Of a stretch of DNA of 64,000 nt, positions 52,147 through 60,953 are shown piece after piece (positions within the stretch are counted from its first letter, which is position 1; each line of letters opens with the position of its first letter). The notes under the pieces were generated by a model, which saw only the letters and a program-made list of their open reading frames with translations, did not search any database and was not told the DNA's origin. The stretch comes from Micromonospora ferruginea (lineage in GTDB: Bacteria; Actinomycetota; Actinomycetes; Mycobacteriales; Micromonosporaceae): NCBI RefSeq assembly GCF_013694245.2, contig NZ_CP059322.2, positions 4,161,001 through 4,225,000 on the forward strand. The letters are read 5' to 3'. Both the position numbers and the translations under genes were made by a program.

Positions 52147-53271
52147 ATGACACCCTTCCCAGCCGGACCGACGGCTGCCCCGACCCGACCCTCACGTCGC
52201 CCGATGGCGGTGGCGGCCGCCGCCGCACTGCTGACGGCGGTGACCTCCGGACTGGCCGTCACGGCCGCGCCCTCGATGGCCGCCGCCTGCACCGGCTACG
52301 TGGCGCTGACCTTCGACGACGGGCCCACCGCCGGCAACACCACCACGCTGATCAACACCCTCAAAGCCGCCGGCGTACGGGCGACGTTCTTCAACGTCGG
52401 CCAGAACGTGCAGGCCAACCCGGCGCTCGCCAAGGCCCAGCGGGACGCCGGCATGTGGGTCGGCAACCACAGTTGGACGCACCCGCACATGACCCAGCTC
52501 AGCCAGGCGCAGATGACCTCGGAGATCTCCCAGACCCAGCAGGCGATCCAGCAGGCCACCGGCGAGGCGCCCAAGCTGTTCCGGCCGCCCTACCTCGAGT
52601 CCAACGCGACGCTGCGCGCGGTCGAGGCCCAGTTCGGGCTGACCGAGATCAACGCCGACGTGGACTCCCAGGACTGGAACAACGCCAGCACCGACCAGAT
52701 CGTGCAGAACGCGAGCCGGCTCCAGGCCGGGCAGTCCATCCTGATGCACGACTGGCCGGCGAACACCGTCGCCGCCATCCCCCGGATCGTCAGCAACCTG
52801 TCGAGCCGTGGTCTCTGCGCCGGCATGATCTCCCCGGCCACCGGTCGGGCGGTCGCCCCGGACGGCGGCCAGCCCACGACTCCGCCGCCCACCACCGCAC
52901 CGCCCACCACCGCACCGCCGAGCACGCCGCCGCCCACCACCCCGCCGCCGAGCACGCCTCCGCCGGATCCTTCCGGGACGTGCACCGCCACCTACCGGCT
53001 GGTCAGCAGTTGGACCGGCGGTTTCCAGGGTGAGGTGACCGTGAGCAGCACGCGGGCCGTCAGCGGCTGGACGGTCCGGATGACCCTGGCCGGCGGGCAG
53101 AGCATCAGCAACGTGTGGAACGGGGTGGCCACCGGCAGCACCGGCGCGGTCAGCATCCGCAACGCCGCCTACAACGGCACCCTCAACGCCGGCGGGTCGA
53201 CGACCTTCGGCTTCCTCGCCAACGGCAGCAGCTCACCGGCCCCGAGCGGGATCACCTGCGCCGGCTCGTAA
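52147..53271 (+). CDS. Secreted polysaccharide deacetylase (CE4) with C-terminal CBM2
   Basis: The start is ATG 52147 after GGGAGAA, giving 374 residues; the ATG at 52096 is less likely. A twin-Arg-like signal (PSRRPMAVAAAAALL) leads to the NodB domain: TFDDGP (Asp pair, about 56), NHSWTHPHM (metal-binding His, about 108 and 112), FRPPYLE, DSQDWN and ILMHDW. A Pro/Thr linker follows (about 240-275), then a CBM2-type module (TYRLVSSWTGGFQGEV, GWTVRMTL, VWNGVATG). It probably deacetylates xylan or chitin while bound to cellulose. It is paired with the CE2 gene 22 bp downstream. Confidence 0.88.
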   Translation: MTPFPAGPTAAPTRPSRRPMAVAAAAALLTAVTSGLAVTAAPSMAAACTGYVALTFDDGPTAGNTTTLINTLKAAGVRATFFNVGQNVQANPALAKAQRDAGMWVGNHSWTHPHMTQLSQAQMTSEISQTQQAIQQATGEAPKLFRPPYLESNATLRAVEAQFGLTEINADVDSQDWNNASTDQIVQNASRLQAGQSILMHDWPANTVAAIPRIVSNLSSRGLCAGMISPATGRAVAPDGGQPTTPPPTTAPPTTAPPSTPPPTTPPPSTPPPDPSGTCTATYRLVSSWTGGFQGEVTVSSTRAVSGWTVRMTLAGGQSISNVWNGVATGSTGAVSIRNAAYNGTLNAGGSTTFGFLANGSSSPAPSGITCAGS

Positions 53272-53293
53272 CACGTCCTCCCCAGGAGCACAG

Positions 53294-54853
53294 ATGCGAC
53301 TCACGCGTACCCGGCTCCGGTCGGCGGCGGCGGTGCTCACCGCCGCCGCCGTCGCCGTGGCCGCCGCACTCACCTCCGCCGTCTCCGCGCAGGCCGCCGC
53401 CGGCTGCCGGGTCACCTACACGGTGACCAGCCAGTGGCCCGGCGGCTTCGGCGCGAACGTCGACGTCAGCAACCTCGGCGACCCGCTGAACGGCTGGCGG
53501 TTGACCTGGTCGTTCACCGCCGGGCAGGTGGTCGGGCAGGCGTGGAACGGCACGGCGACCCAGTCCGCCGGCCGGGTCACCGTCACCAACGCGAGCTGGA
53601 ACGGCGGCCTCGGCACCGGCGCCACCGCCCAGTTCGGGTTCAGCGGCTCGTGGAACAACACGTCGAACCCGGCGCCCATCGACTTCGCGCTCAACGGCGT
53701 GCCGTGCACCGGCCGCCCGGCCCCCACCACGACCGCGCCACCACCGACCAGCGCACCGCCCACCAGCCCGCCATCGACCAGCCCGCCACCGACCGGCGGG
53801 CCGCCGCCGACCACCCCGCCGCCGGCCTCCGACGTGCTGGCGCAGACGCACACCGTGGGGCGGGTGCGGCCGGCGGGCAACAGCGTCCAGTACACCTGGC
53901 CCGGCACCTACTTCGAGGGCCGGTTCCGCGGGACCGGCGTCGGGATCGTCCTCAACGACAGCCAGAACGACTACGCCGTGCAGGTCGACGGCACGACGGT
54001 CGCCACCCTGGTCACCCCCGGCCAGACCACCTACTGGGTCCGCAACCTTTCCGACGCCGACCACACCGTACGGCTGGTCAAACGCACCGAGAGCCCGTGG
54101 GCGGCGGGCGAGTTCGGCGGGCTCGTCGCCGCCCCCGGCGGCGCGATCCTGGCCAAGCCGGCCGCCCGCAGCCGGCAGATCGAGTTCATCGGCGACTCCT
54201 GGACGGCCGGCTACGGCAACATGTCGACGACCCGCGACTGCTCCGGCAACGGCGGCGTCACCCGCAACTCCAACGCCGACGTCACCTTCGGCGCCCTGAC
54301 CGCGCAGAGCCTGAACGCCGACCACCAGCTCATCGCCTGGTCCGGCCTGGGCATGGTGCGCAACTACAACGGCGGAGGCACGGACAACTTCCGCACCTAC
54401 TACGAGACCGATCTCCAGGCACTGTGGAACAGCACGGTGTGGCAGAACCCGGGCACCTGGAAGCCGCAGGTGGTCGTCGTCGGCCTGGGCATCAACGACT
54501 TCTCCACCGCGCTCAACGCCGGCGAGCGGTGGAGCACGCCCGAGCAACTCGCCGCCGACTTCCGGAGCGCCTATCTGGGCTTCCTCGACAAGCTGCGCGC
54601 CCGGTACGGCCCGAACACGTTCATCGTGCTCACCTACCCGGACCTCGGCAACACCCCGCTGGCCGCCTCGGTCCAGCAGGTCGTCCGGACCCGCGCCGAC
54701 GCGGGTGACACCCGCATCCGCTCGCTCTACTACGACGACAACGCCCTGGGCCTGGACAAGCTCGGCTGCGACTGGCACCCGTCCCGGCGGGACGACCAAC
54801 TGCTCGCCGGCGCGCTCACCCGGTTCATCGGCACCCTCCCGCTGACCTGGTGA
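53294..54853 (+). CDS. Secreted CBM2-SGNH esterase (CE2-like acetylxylan esterase)
   Basis: The 519-residue protein starts at ATG 53294. A signal peptide (1-36) is followed by an N-terminal CBM2 (VTYTVTSQWPGGFGANV, WRLTWSF, AWNGTATQ), a Pro/Thr linker (about 140-178), a jelly-roll-like domain and an SGNH hydrolase: FIGDSWTAGYG (Ser about 301), GLGINDF (about 397) and CDWHPS with the catalytic Asp/His (about 493). This two-domain arrangement is that of CE2 esterases, which remove acetyl groups from xylan or glucomannan. With the CE4 gene it forms a plant-polymer deacetylation pair with opposite CBM2 placement. Confidence 0.87.
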   Translation: MRLTRTRLRSAAAVLTAAAVAVAAALTSAVSAQAAAGCRVTYTVTSQWPGGFGANVDVSNLGDPLNGWRLTWSFTAGQVVGQAWNGTATQSAGRVTVTNASWNGGLGTGATAQFGFSGSWNNTSNPAPIDFALNGVPCTGRPAPTTTAPPPTSAPPTSPPSTSPPPTGGPPPTTPPPASDVLAQTHTVGRVRPAGNSVQYTWPGTYFEGRFRGTGVGIVLNDSQNDYAVQVDGTTVATLVTPGQTTYWVRNLSDADHTVRLVKRTESPWAAGEFGGLVAAPGGAILAKPAARSRQIEFIGDSWTAGYGNMSTTRDCSGNGGVTRNSNADVTFGALTAQSLNADHQLIAWSGLGMVRNYNGGGTDNFRTYYETDLQALWNSTVWQNPGTWKPQVVVVGLGINDFSTALNAGERWSTPEQLAADFRSAYLGFLDKLRARYGPNTFIVLTYPDLGNTPLAASVQQVVRTRADAGDTRIRSLYYDDNALGLDKLGCDWHPSRRDDQLLAGALTRFIGTLPLTW

Positions 54854-54863
54854 CCTGAGCCCT

Positions 54864-54900
54864 GTCGAGGCGGGTCCGGCCGCACCGGGCCCGCCTCGAC
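54864..54900 (+). terminator. Hairpin terminator after the esterase pair
   Basis: GTCGAGGCGGGTCCGG pairs with CCGGGCCCGCCTCGAC over 37 bp, starting about 10 bp after the CE2 stop. There is no T run, as is common in this group. Confidence 0.6.
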
Positions 54901-55035
54901 GGCTGTGGGGCCTTCACCGGCGACTCTGCGGTCCGTCGTGTCGGCACGCCGACGACGACCATCGCCGTGAGGATCGCGACGGGGACGCGCCGCCGGTCCT
55001 CACGGGCCTGGTCCGGCGACCAGCAGCACGAGCGG

Positions 55036-55371
55036 TCACCCACAATCCTGGCTCTCTCCGCCACCGACGGCCGACCCCGGACGCGGGATCCGATAGGCGT
55101 GGACGCGGCGGGCGGGCCAGCCGAGAAACCGGTCGAACATGTCGGCGGCACTGCCGGTCAGGCTCGGATTCAGCCGGTGCAGGTCGTCTATCGCCTCGTG
55201 CAGGTGACCGGCCAGGTAGAGAAACAGGTTGACCGGGCTGTCCCGGTAGTCGGCCACGAGCGTCACCTTCGCCGCCCCGCACGGCCACGGCTGCCCGCAC
55301 CTGCGGCACAGCCAGAGCGGACGCATCGGCAGATGCTCCACCCTGCCCGGCACCGATTGTTCTCTCACCAT
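55036..55371 (-). CDS. Small Cys-pair protein of unknown function
   Basis: The start is ATG 55371 (111 residues); ATG 55326 would remove 15 more residues. MRPLWLCRRCGQPWPCGAAK carries three Cys in a CxxC-x4-C pattern. It continues LVADYRDSPVNLFLYLAGHLHEAIDDLHRLNP and DMFDRFLGWPARR. Similar small proteins recur in Streptomyces and Micromonospora beside XRE regulators and are sometimes labelled flavin reductase without support. Divergent from the XRE-TPR gene at 55523. Confidence 0.6.
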   Translation of the reverse strand: MVREQSVPGRVEHLPMRPLWLCRRCGQPWPCGAAKVTLVADYRDSPVNLFLYLAGHLHEAIDDLHRLNPSLTGSAADMFDRFLGWPARRVHAYRIPRPGSAVGGGESQDCG

Positions 55372-55522
55372 GCCGGCACCCTTCTTCGATACGACCGGTG
55401 GTCGGCTCGCCGGGGCACGGGCGGCTTCCCTCACTCAACTCAAGCTCCGATCCGCCGCGAATCCCATGGCGACGATGACGCAGAACTGATGCATCGCCAT
55501 TGCGCTGAGTCACGGAAGCTGG

Positions 55523-56722
55523 ATGAATGGGGTGGTGACGCACCACGGCGGAGGCAGCCGGCGCGGAACCGGTCGGCGCCGGTATCGACTGGCGCAGCGC
55601 CGCAAAGCGGTCGGCCTCAGTCAGGAGCACCTGGCCGAGATCCTCGGCGTGGATCGCTCCACCGTCGTCCGGTGGGAGCGGGCCGAGACCGATCCCCAGC
55701 CCTGGCACCGTCCCCATCTGGCCACTGCCCTCAGGGTGTCCGTCGAGGAACTGGCGGATCTGTTGGCCGATGCTGCCCAGCCGCCCCCGTCGCCCGACGA
55801 GCGTCTCGACCACGCGCTTCGCCGGCCGGGCCACGTGGACCTGATCACCGTCGGTCACCTGCGGGAGCAGGTGCGGCAGCTCGATGAGCGGTACGACCGG
55901 ACGCCTTCCGCGCTCCTCCTCGCCGAGGCCTCGCAGGTGCACGGCCAGGTGGGCGTCCTTCGCCAACACGCCGCCGGTCCGGTCCGGCGCGACCTGGCTG
56001 CGACGCTCGCCGAGTCAGCCACGCTCCTGGGCCAACTCGTCTGGGACGCCACCCAGCGACACGACCACGCCGCCAGTGCCGCGTACTTCGACCAGGCGAT
56101 CGACGCCGCGAAGGAAGCCGGCGACCCGGTCGCTCAGGCCAACGCGCTGCTCCGCAAGAGCTACCTCGCGCTCTACGGCGTGAAACGACCAACCGCTGCC
56201 ATCGTGTTGACCGCGCAAGCCGCCTCGGTGAGCGACAGCCACGTGCTCACCGGCCTCGCCCATCTGCACCGCGCCGAGGCACATGCGATGCTCGGCCAGG
56301 CACGAGACTGTTCCGAGGCTCTGGGCAGCGCCGAGGAGCAGTTCGCCACCATGGATACGCAGGATCCGGCCTCCGCTCTGTACTGCCCCAGCCACCAGGC
56401 GCGGCTCGCGGGCTCCTGCTGGCTGTCATTGGACAGGCCGGCCGACGCGATCGCGTCGTTGAGGACCGCCCACCAGCTCATCGCCGAGCGCCGCAAGTCG
56501 ACGGCCGTCGTCCTCGGCAATCTCGCCCTCGCCTGCATCCGGCACCGCGACCTCGACATGGCCATCTACTACCTGCATCAGGCCATCGACGTCATCGAGC
56601 AAACCCGGGCCGGAGGTGGCCTCAATCTCGCCTTCACCGCAGCCCGCCAACTGCGTCCGTGGCGGGACCGATCCGCGGTCCAGGACGCGAAGGATCGACT
56701 TCACTGCCTCATGACCCCGTAG
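55523..56722 (+). CDS. XRE-family regulator with TPR-like repeats
   Basis: The 399-residue protein starts at ATG 55523. The HTH (YRLAQRRKAVGLSQEHLAEILGVDRSTVVRWERAETDPQPWHRPHLATAL) occupies residues about 20-70, a complete XRE pattern. Helical repeats follow (AAYFDQAIDAAKEAGDPVAQANALL, AEAHAMLGQARDCSEALGSAEEQF, IYYLHQAIDVIEQTR). The MTHFS-like gene starts 10 bp after its stop, so the two are cotranscribed. It is divergent from the small Cys-pair protein and may regulate both. Confidence 0.83.
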   Translation: MNGVVTHHGGGSRRGTGRRRYRLAQRRKAVGLSQEHLAEILGVDRSTVVRWERAETDPQPWHRPHLATALRVSVEELADLLADAAQPPPSPDERLDHALRRPGHVDLITVGHLREQVRQLDERYDRTPSALLLAEASQVHGQVGVLRQHAAGPVRRDLAATLAESATLLGQLVWDATQRHDHAASAAYFDQAIDAAKEAGDPVAQANALLRKSYLALYGVKRPTAAIVLTAQAASVSDSHVLTGLAHLHRAEAHAMLGQARDCSEALGSAEEQFATMDTQDPASALYCPSHQARLAGSCWLSLDRPADAIASLRTAHQLIAERRKSTAVVLGNLALACIRHRDLDMAIYYLHQAIDVIEQTRAGGGLNLAFTAARQLRPWRDRSAVQDAKDRLHCLMTP

Positions 56723-56732
56723 GAGCGACAGC

Positions 56733-57440
56733 GTGTTAAGCATCGACCAGGCCAAGCAGTCCGTTCGGCAACGCGTCTGGGAGGTTCTCGAACGCGAGGG
56801 TGCGGCGCCACCGGGGGTGCACGGTCACATTCCGAACTTCACCGGCAAGGAGGAGGCTGCCGCCCGGCTCGCGGATCAGGCGGCCTGGCAGCGGGCACGC
56901 GTCGTCAAGTGCAATCCGGACCGGGCCCAGCTACCCGTCCGGGTACGCGCTCTACGCGAGGGCAAGCTGCTCTACATGGCGGTCCCTCGGCTCGCCACGC
57001 CCAAACCCTTCTACCTGCTCGACCCGGCGGTGCTGACCGTTCCATTCGAGACCGCCGCCACGAGCGCCGGCGCAGCCGAGGTCGCCCCGACTGTCGGTGT
57101 GGAGGACATGCGACCGGTGGACCTGATCGTGTGTGGCAGCGTCGCGATCAGCCGCCGGGACGGCGTACGAGTCGGCAAGGGAGCCGGTTACTCCGACCTG
57201 GAGATCGCACTCCTGATCGAGGCCGGTCTCGTGAGCGGGGACACCGCCGTCGCCACCACGATCCACGGCAGCCAACTCCTCGACGAGGCGCTGCCCTACG
57301 CAGATCATGACTTCAGCGTCGATCTCGCGATCACGCCCGAGGAGGTCGTCACGTGCCTGTCCGGCCGGGAACGGCCACCGGGCGTCATGCGGGAGAGACT
57401 TCGCCCCGATCAGCTCCACGACATCCCGGCCCTCCGCTGA
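56733..57440 (+). CDS. 5-formyltetrahydrofolate cyclo-ligase (MTHFS)-family protein
   Basis: The 235-residue protein starts at GTG 56733, with TAGGAG (overlapping the previous stop) as ribosome site. It begins VRQRVWEVLEREGAAPPG and has VDLIVCGSVAISRRDGVRVGKGAGYSDLE, a variant of the family signature GxRxGxGxGYYDR in which the final Tyr-Asp is Ser-Asp. VATTIHGSQLLDE and DFSVDLAITPEEVV follow. True MTHFS converts 5-formyl-THF to methenyl-THF with ATP. The altered signature and the regulator pairing leave the real substrate uncertain. Confidence 0.75.
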   Translation: MLSIDQAKQSVRQRVWEVLEREGAAPPGVHGHIPNFTGKEEAAARLADQAAWQRARVVKCNPDRAQLPVRVRALREGKLLYMAVPRLATPKPFYLLDPAVLTVPFETAATSAGAAEVAPTVGVEDMRPVDLIVCGSVAISRRDGVRVGKGAGYSDLEIALLIEAGLVSGDTAVATTIHGSQLLDEALPYADHDFSVDLAITPEEVVTCLSGRERPPGVMRERLRPDQLHDIPALR

Positions 57441-57524
57441 TCGACGCGCGCGGCTCGGCCGGCCACGGCGTCGAGACCCGAGGCCGGGCCGCTCCCGGGA
57501 GTGAGCGGCCCGGATGTGCGACGT

Positions 57525-58538
57525 TCAGCCCACTCGATCGGTCCAGGCAGCGTCGAGGATCACCTGGTACGCGCTGATCCGCACGGGCGACAGCGTGAGT
57601 CGCTCGTCGGCGATCAGCTCGCCCGTCGTCGGGTCGAAGATCAGGAGAGATTGCGCATCGTTCTCACGGTCGTCGAAGGTGACGGCAACCCCACTCCGAC
57701 CAGCCCGATCCGTCACCTGCCCCCGCCAGCGGAAGCCTGGCACGTCGGCGAGGACCCGCAGGATCTCCGCCCGCACCGCGCGCGGTACGACGAACTGCGC
57801 GTAGACACCGCTGACCTCCTTGCTCGCGGCGCCCGGCCCGTACTCGGCCTTGAGCAGTTCGCGTAGCCGCGACGGGTCGGCCGACGGCGGCGTGAGTTCC
57901 ATGGGCGGCAGCGGAATCACGGCCGGAACCGCCGAGGCGTCGATCGCCGGACGCGCGTCCAGCTTGCGCTGCCAGTAGTCGCGGGACCCCTGATCGGGGT
58001 ACTCCGGCTCCAACTGCTTGTTGAGCTGGCTACCGGTCCCGTCCGCGGCCTGCCAGACCTTCGTCTCGCCAGCGAAGGCCACATGGTGACGGCCGTCGGC
58101 GGAGGTCATCACCGGATCGCCCCACACCTTCGTGTGGTGGTACATGAAGCGCCCGCCGAGGTGGTCGTACTTCGCGTCCTTGATCGTGCCGGCCAGCGCG
58201 CGCAGTTGCGGGCCAGCCTCCGGCGGGTTCGCGTCGAACTGGTACGAGACCGGCACGAGCACCGTTCCCGCTGCGCTACCGGGCCCACCCGGGCCGTCCG
58301 GGGAGGACCTGTCGAGCGGCTGGAGAACTCCAACGGCACCGACTGCGACCGCCAGCGTCCCCGCCGTCAGCACCAGCCGGCGAGTCGGGCGTACGTGACG
58401 ACGCAGGGTGACCCTGCCGGTGGCGTCGGCGCGGTTGATCAGTTCGTCCGCCGAGACCGGCGGCGGCGCTACGGCGACGGCCCGGGCCGGGTCGACCGTA
58501 CCGAGGAGACCACGGGTGCGTTCTACTCCGAACATCAC
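57525..58538 (-). CDS. CU044_5270 family membrane protein (ECF sigma partner)
   Basis: The 337-residue protein starts at GTG 58538 in a GTGA overlap with the sigma gene stop. An N-terminal cytoplasmic region is followed by one membrane helix (RRLVLTAGTLAVAVGAVGVL, about 52-71). The extracytoplasmic part has YDHLGGRFMYHHTKVW, ADGRHHVAFAGETKVW and VTFDDRENDAQSLLIFDPTTGELI, the pattern of the CU044_5270 family. Such proteins are encoded directly after ECF sigma factors and probably act as anti-sigma or sensor partners. Confidence 0.8.
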   Translation of the reverse strand: MMFGVERTRGLLGTVDPARAVAVAPPPVSADELINRADATGRVTLRRHVRPTRRLVLTAGTLAVAVGAVGVLQPLDRSSPDGPGGPGSAAGTVLVPVSYQFDANPPEAGPQLRALAGTIKDAKYDHLGGRFMYHHTKVWGDPVMTSADGRHHVAFAGETKVWQAADGTGSQLNKQLEPEYPDQGSRDYWQRKLDARPAIDASAVPAVIPLPPMELTPPSADPSRLRELLKAEYGPGAASKEVSGVYAQFVVPRAVRAEILRVLADVPGFRWRGQVTDRAGRSGVAVTFDDRENDAQSLLIFDPTTGELIADERLTLSPVRISAYQVILDAAWTDRVG

Positions 58539-59098
58539 AGTTCCTCTCGCGCGGTCGCCAACACGGGACGTCGGGACTGCGCGGACCGGTCTGACATCGC
58601 CTCGGCGAGGCGGCGGCGGGCGCGATGCAGGCGCACCGCGGCGGTCGCGCGAGTGCAGGCGAGAACCTGAGCCGCTTCGGACACTGTCAACTCCTCCCAG
58701 CCGATCAGCCGGAGAATTTCCTGATCGAGTTCGCTGAGGACGGCCAGCGCGGCCCGCACATCGGCGATCCCTACCGTGGTGTCGGCACCCGACGAGCCGG
58801 CGACCCGGGTCAGATCGGCGCAGGCGATGGGCAGGACGTCGGGCGCGCCGCGCCGAGACCGCCAGTGGTTCGCCAGGATCCGCCGGGCCACCCCGTAAAG
58901 CCAGGGCAGGCTGCGGTCCGGCACCTCGTCGCGACGGCGCCAGGCGACGACGAAGACCTCTTGGGCGAGTTCAGCCGACGCGTCGGAGTCTCCGAGCCGG
59001 CGCAGCCCGTACCTCACAACGTTCGCGTACTCGGCGGCGTAGAGGCCAGTGAACCAGCCCGCGTCCCTGTTTTTCGGTGGACCCACCCGAACCCCCAC
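58535..59098 (-). CDS. ECF-type RNA polymerase sigma factor
   Basis: The 187-residue protein starts at GTG 59098 (GTG 59086 possible). Region 2: YAAEYANVVRYGLRRLGDSDASAELAQEVFVVAWRRRDEVPDRSLPWLYGVARRI. Region 4: LSELDQEILRLIGWEELTVSEAAQVLACTRATAAVRLHRARRRL. This is a standard group 4 sigma factor. It is cotranscribed with the CU044_5270 gene, its likely regulator; targets cannot be read from this window. Confidence 0.88.
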   Translation of the reverse strand: MGVRVGPPKNRDAGWFTGLYAAEYANVVRYGLRRLGDSDASAELAQEVFVVAWRRRDEVPDRSLPWLYGVARRILANHWRSRRGAPDVLPIACADLTRVAGSSGADTTVGIADVRAALAVLSELDQEILRLIGWEELTVSEAAQVLACTRATAAVRLHRARRRLAEAMSDRSAQSRRPVLATAREEL

Positions 59099-59182
59099 TG
59101 CCTCGGCGACCTCACCCTGGCTTGTGTCGCGAGAGGCCCGACGATTACCGGCGAGCTGTGACCACCGCCCGCATACGCGAAA

Positions 59183-59221
59183 AAGGCCCCGATCGGCACG
59201 GAGGTGCCGGATCAGGGCCTT
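59183..59221 (-). terminator. Intrinsic terminator of the second tRNA-Lys
   Basis: On the minus strand AAGGCCCTGATCCGGCAC pairs with GTGCCGATCGGGGCCTT and is followed by a T run (A residues 59180-59184). It lies 6 nt past the tRNA CCA. Confidence 0.7.
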
Positions 59222-59227
59222 GCTCGT

Positions 59228-59303
59228 TGGTGCGCCGCCAGGGACTCGAACCCCGAACCCGCGGATTAAGAGTCCGCTGCTCTGCCAGTTGAGCTAGCGG
59301 CGC
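59228..59303 (-). tRNA. tRNA-Lys (anticodon CUU), second complete copy
   Basis: The same 76-nt cloverleaf as at 47586, with the same anticodon loop and encoded CCA. The flank upstream of the tRNA is also similar to that of the first copy (ctgacaacgggaagaacc against ccgacaacgggacggaac), so the promoter region was duplicated with the gene. Confidence 0.95.
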
Positions 59304-59321
59304 TCGCTGACAACGGGAAGA

Positions 59322-59352
59322 ACCTTAGCATGCCCGCTGTGGGGCGTTCCAA
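59322..59352 (-). promoter_or_regulatory. Probable promoter of the second tRNA-Lys
   Basis: Minus-strand TTGGAA (59347-59352) and TAAGGT (59322-59327) are separated by 19 nt, a long but acceptable spacer, 19-24 nt before the tRNA 5' end. The -10 is preceded by TGC. A related TAACGT lies at the same place before the 47.6-kb copy. Confidence 0.45.
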
Positions 59353-59490
59353 TCCGATACCGGGCTCCACCCTTCGGACGAGCTTAACCGGCAAAAGCAC
59401 CTAAAAACCCCGGTCGCGTCGATCCGGGGCGGGGCGGCATGGCGTCGATGGGGCACGATGTCCGCCAGGCACGCTACGACAGGGGTGGGC

Positions 59491-60762
59491 ATGGGCAGGT
59501 TCGCGCGGGCCGGGGCGATGGTGGGCGTCCTGGTCCTCACGGCGTCGCTGGCACTGACCGGGTGCGGCGGCGACGAGGAGAAGCCGGCCTTCGTGCCCGG
59601 CCAGCAGGAGGTCGGTGGCGTCTCGTCCACCGCGCCGGACCCGAGCGCCGCGCCGAGCGACGCCGCCTCCGCCGCGCCGCCGCTGGCGGTGACCCCGGCC
59701 GACGGCGCGACCGGCCGGCCGGCGAGCACCGAGATCAGCGCGCGGATCCCCGGCGGCGGCACGGTGTCGAAGGTGGTGCTGACCACCGCCGCCGGCGCCG
59801 CGGTCAGCGGACGGATGCGGCGCGACGGCACCAGTTGGGTGCCGTCGGCCCCGCTGAAGTACGGCACGAAGTACACCGCCACGGTCACCGGGACCGGCAA
59901 GGACGGCGCGAGCCACCAGGGCACCAGCACGTTCACCACGATGGCCAAGCCGAAGTCGATGGTCGGCTCCGGGCTCTACCTGTTCAGCGGCAAGACCTAC
60001 GGCGTGGCCATGCCGGTGGTCGCCGAGTTCTCCCCGGGCATCCCGAAGAAGGACCGGGCCGCGGTGCAGAAGCGGATGTTCGTGCAGACCGACCCGCCGC
60101 AGCCCGGCGCGTGGCACTGGCTCGACAACGGCACGCAGGCCTACTACCGCGCCCCGGAATACTGGAAGACCGGCACCACGATCACGGTCCGGCTGGCACT
60201 GGCCGGGATCCCGCTGAGCAACGGCCGCTACGGCAACCTCGACCGGAGCGCCACCGCGAAGATCGGCCGGGCGTTCGAGATGACGGTGGACAACGCGACC
60301 AAGCGGATGACCGTCACCGAGAACGGCGCGGTGGTCCGCACCCTGCCGGTGAGCCTGGGCAAGAAGAGCACCCCCTCCTCCAGCGGCACCATGGTGGTGA
60401 TGGAGAAGAAGGAGTCCACGGTCTTCGACACCCGCGACGAGCCGGACCCGAACAACCAGTACGTGACGAAGATCGACTTTGCCCAGCGGATCACCTGGGG
60501 CGGCGAGTACATCCACGCGGCGCCCTGGTCCGAGGGGGTGCAGGGCCGCCGCAACGTCTCGCACGGCTGCGTCAACGTCTCGATGGCCGAGGGCCGGTGG
60601 CTGTTCGGCAAGACGCTGGTCGGGGACCCGATCACGGTGAAGGGCACGGAACGGCGGCTGGTGCCGGGCAACGGCTGGACGGCGTGGAGCATGAGCTGGT
60701 CGCAGTTCGTCGCCGGCAGCGCCCTGCCGGTGCCGAAGGGCGGCCAGGACTCACCGTTCTGA
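59491..60762 (+). CDS. L,D-transpeptidase lipoprotein (first of tandem pair)
   Basis: The start is ATG 59491 with AGGGGTGGG upstream, giving 423 residues. A lipoprotein signal ends in LALTGC (Cys about 26). A Ser/Ala/Pro linker, an Ig-like region (VTPADGATGRPASTEI, TYTATVTG-like KYTATVTGTGKDG) and a second Ig-like domain follow. The YkuD catalytic domain includes KKSTPSSSGTMVV, GGEYIHAAPW and SHGCVNVS, with the catalytic Cys (about 355) and its His. These enzymes make 3-3 crosslinks in peptidoglycan outside the membrane. Followed 191 bp later by a paralogue. Confidence 0.9.
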   Translation: MGRFARAGAMVGVLVLTASLALTGCGGDEEKPAFVPGQQEVGGVSSTAPDPSAAPSDAASAAPPLAVTPADGATGRPASTEISARIPGGGTVSKVVLTTAAGAAVSGRMRRDGTSWVPSAPLKYGTKYTATVTGTGKDGASHQGTSTFTTMAKPKSMVGSGLYLFSGKTYGVAMPVVAEFSPGIPKKDRAAVQKRMFVQTDPPQPGAWHWLDNGTQAYYRAPEYWKTGTTITVRLALAGIPLSNGRYGNLDRSATAKIGRAFEMTVDNATKRMTVTENGAVVRTLPVSLGKKSTPSSSGTMVVMEKKESTVFDTRDEPDPNNQYVTKIDFAQRITWGGEYIHAAPWSEGVQGRRNVSHGCVNVSMAEGRWLFGKTLVGDPITVKGTERRLVPGNGWTAWSMSWSQFVAGSALPVPKGGQDSPF

Positions 60763-60953
60763 TCGGCGTAACGTGGTCGGACGCGCTTCTCCCGGCAGCC
60801 GCCGGGAGTCGTCCCCCCGACGAAGCGCCGCACGACAACCGAATCGTTACATCATCACCGGGGTGTTCCGGTTCACTCCCGGCAACTGGTCATCGGTTCA
60901 GCGCGTCTCACCAGAGAACGATGGGGACCGGGCACCACACTTGTGAGGTAATC

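Noticed and set aside
53252..54799. 515-residue minus-strand ORF opposite the CE2 esterase
   Set aside because: Antisense shadow; the plus strand has CBM2 and SGNH motifs.
60763..60953. Riboswitch upstream of the second L,D-transpeptidase
   Set aside because: Cell-wall hydrolase genes in this group often carry a ydaO-type leader, but its conserved core was not found in these 191 bp.
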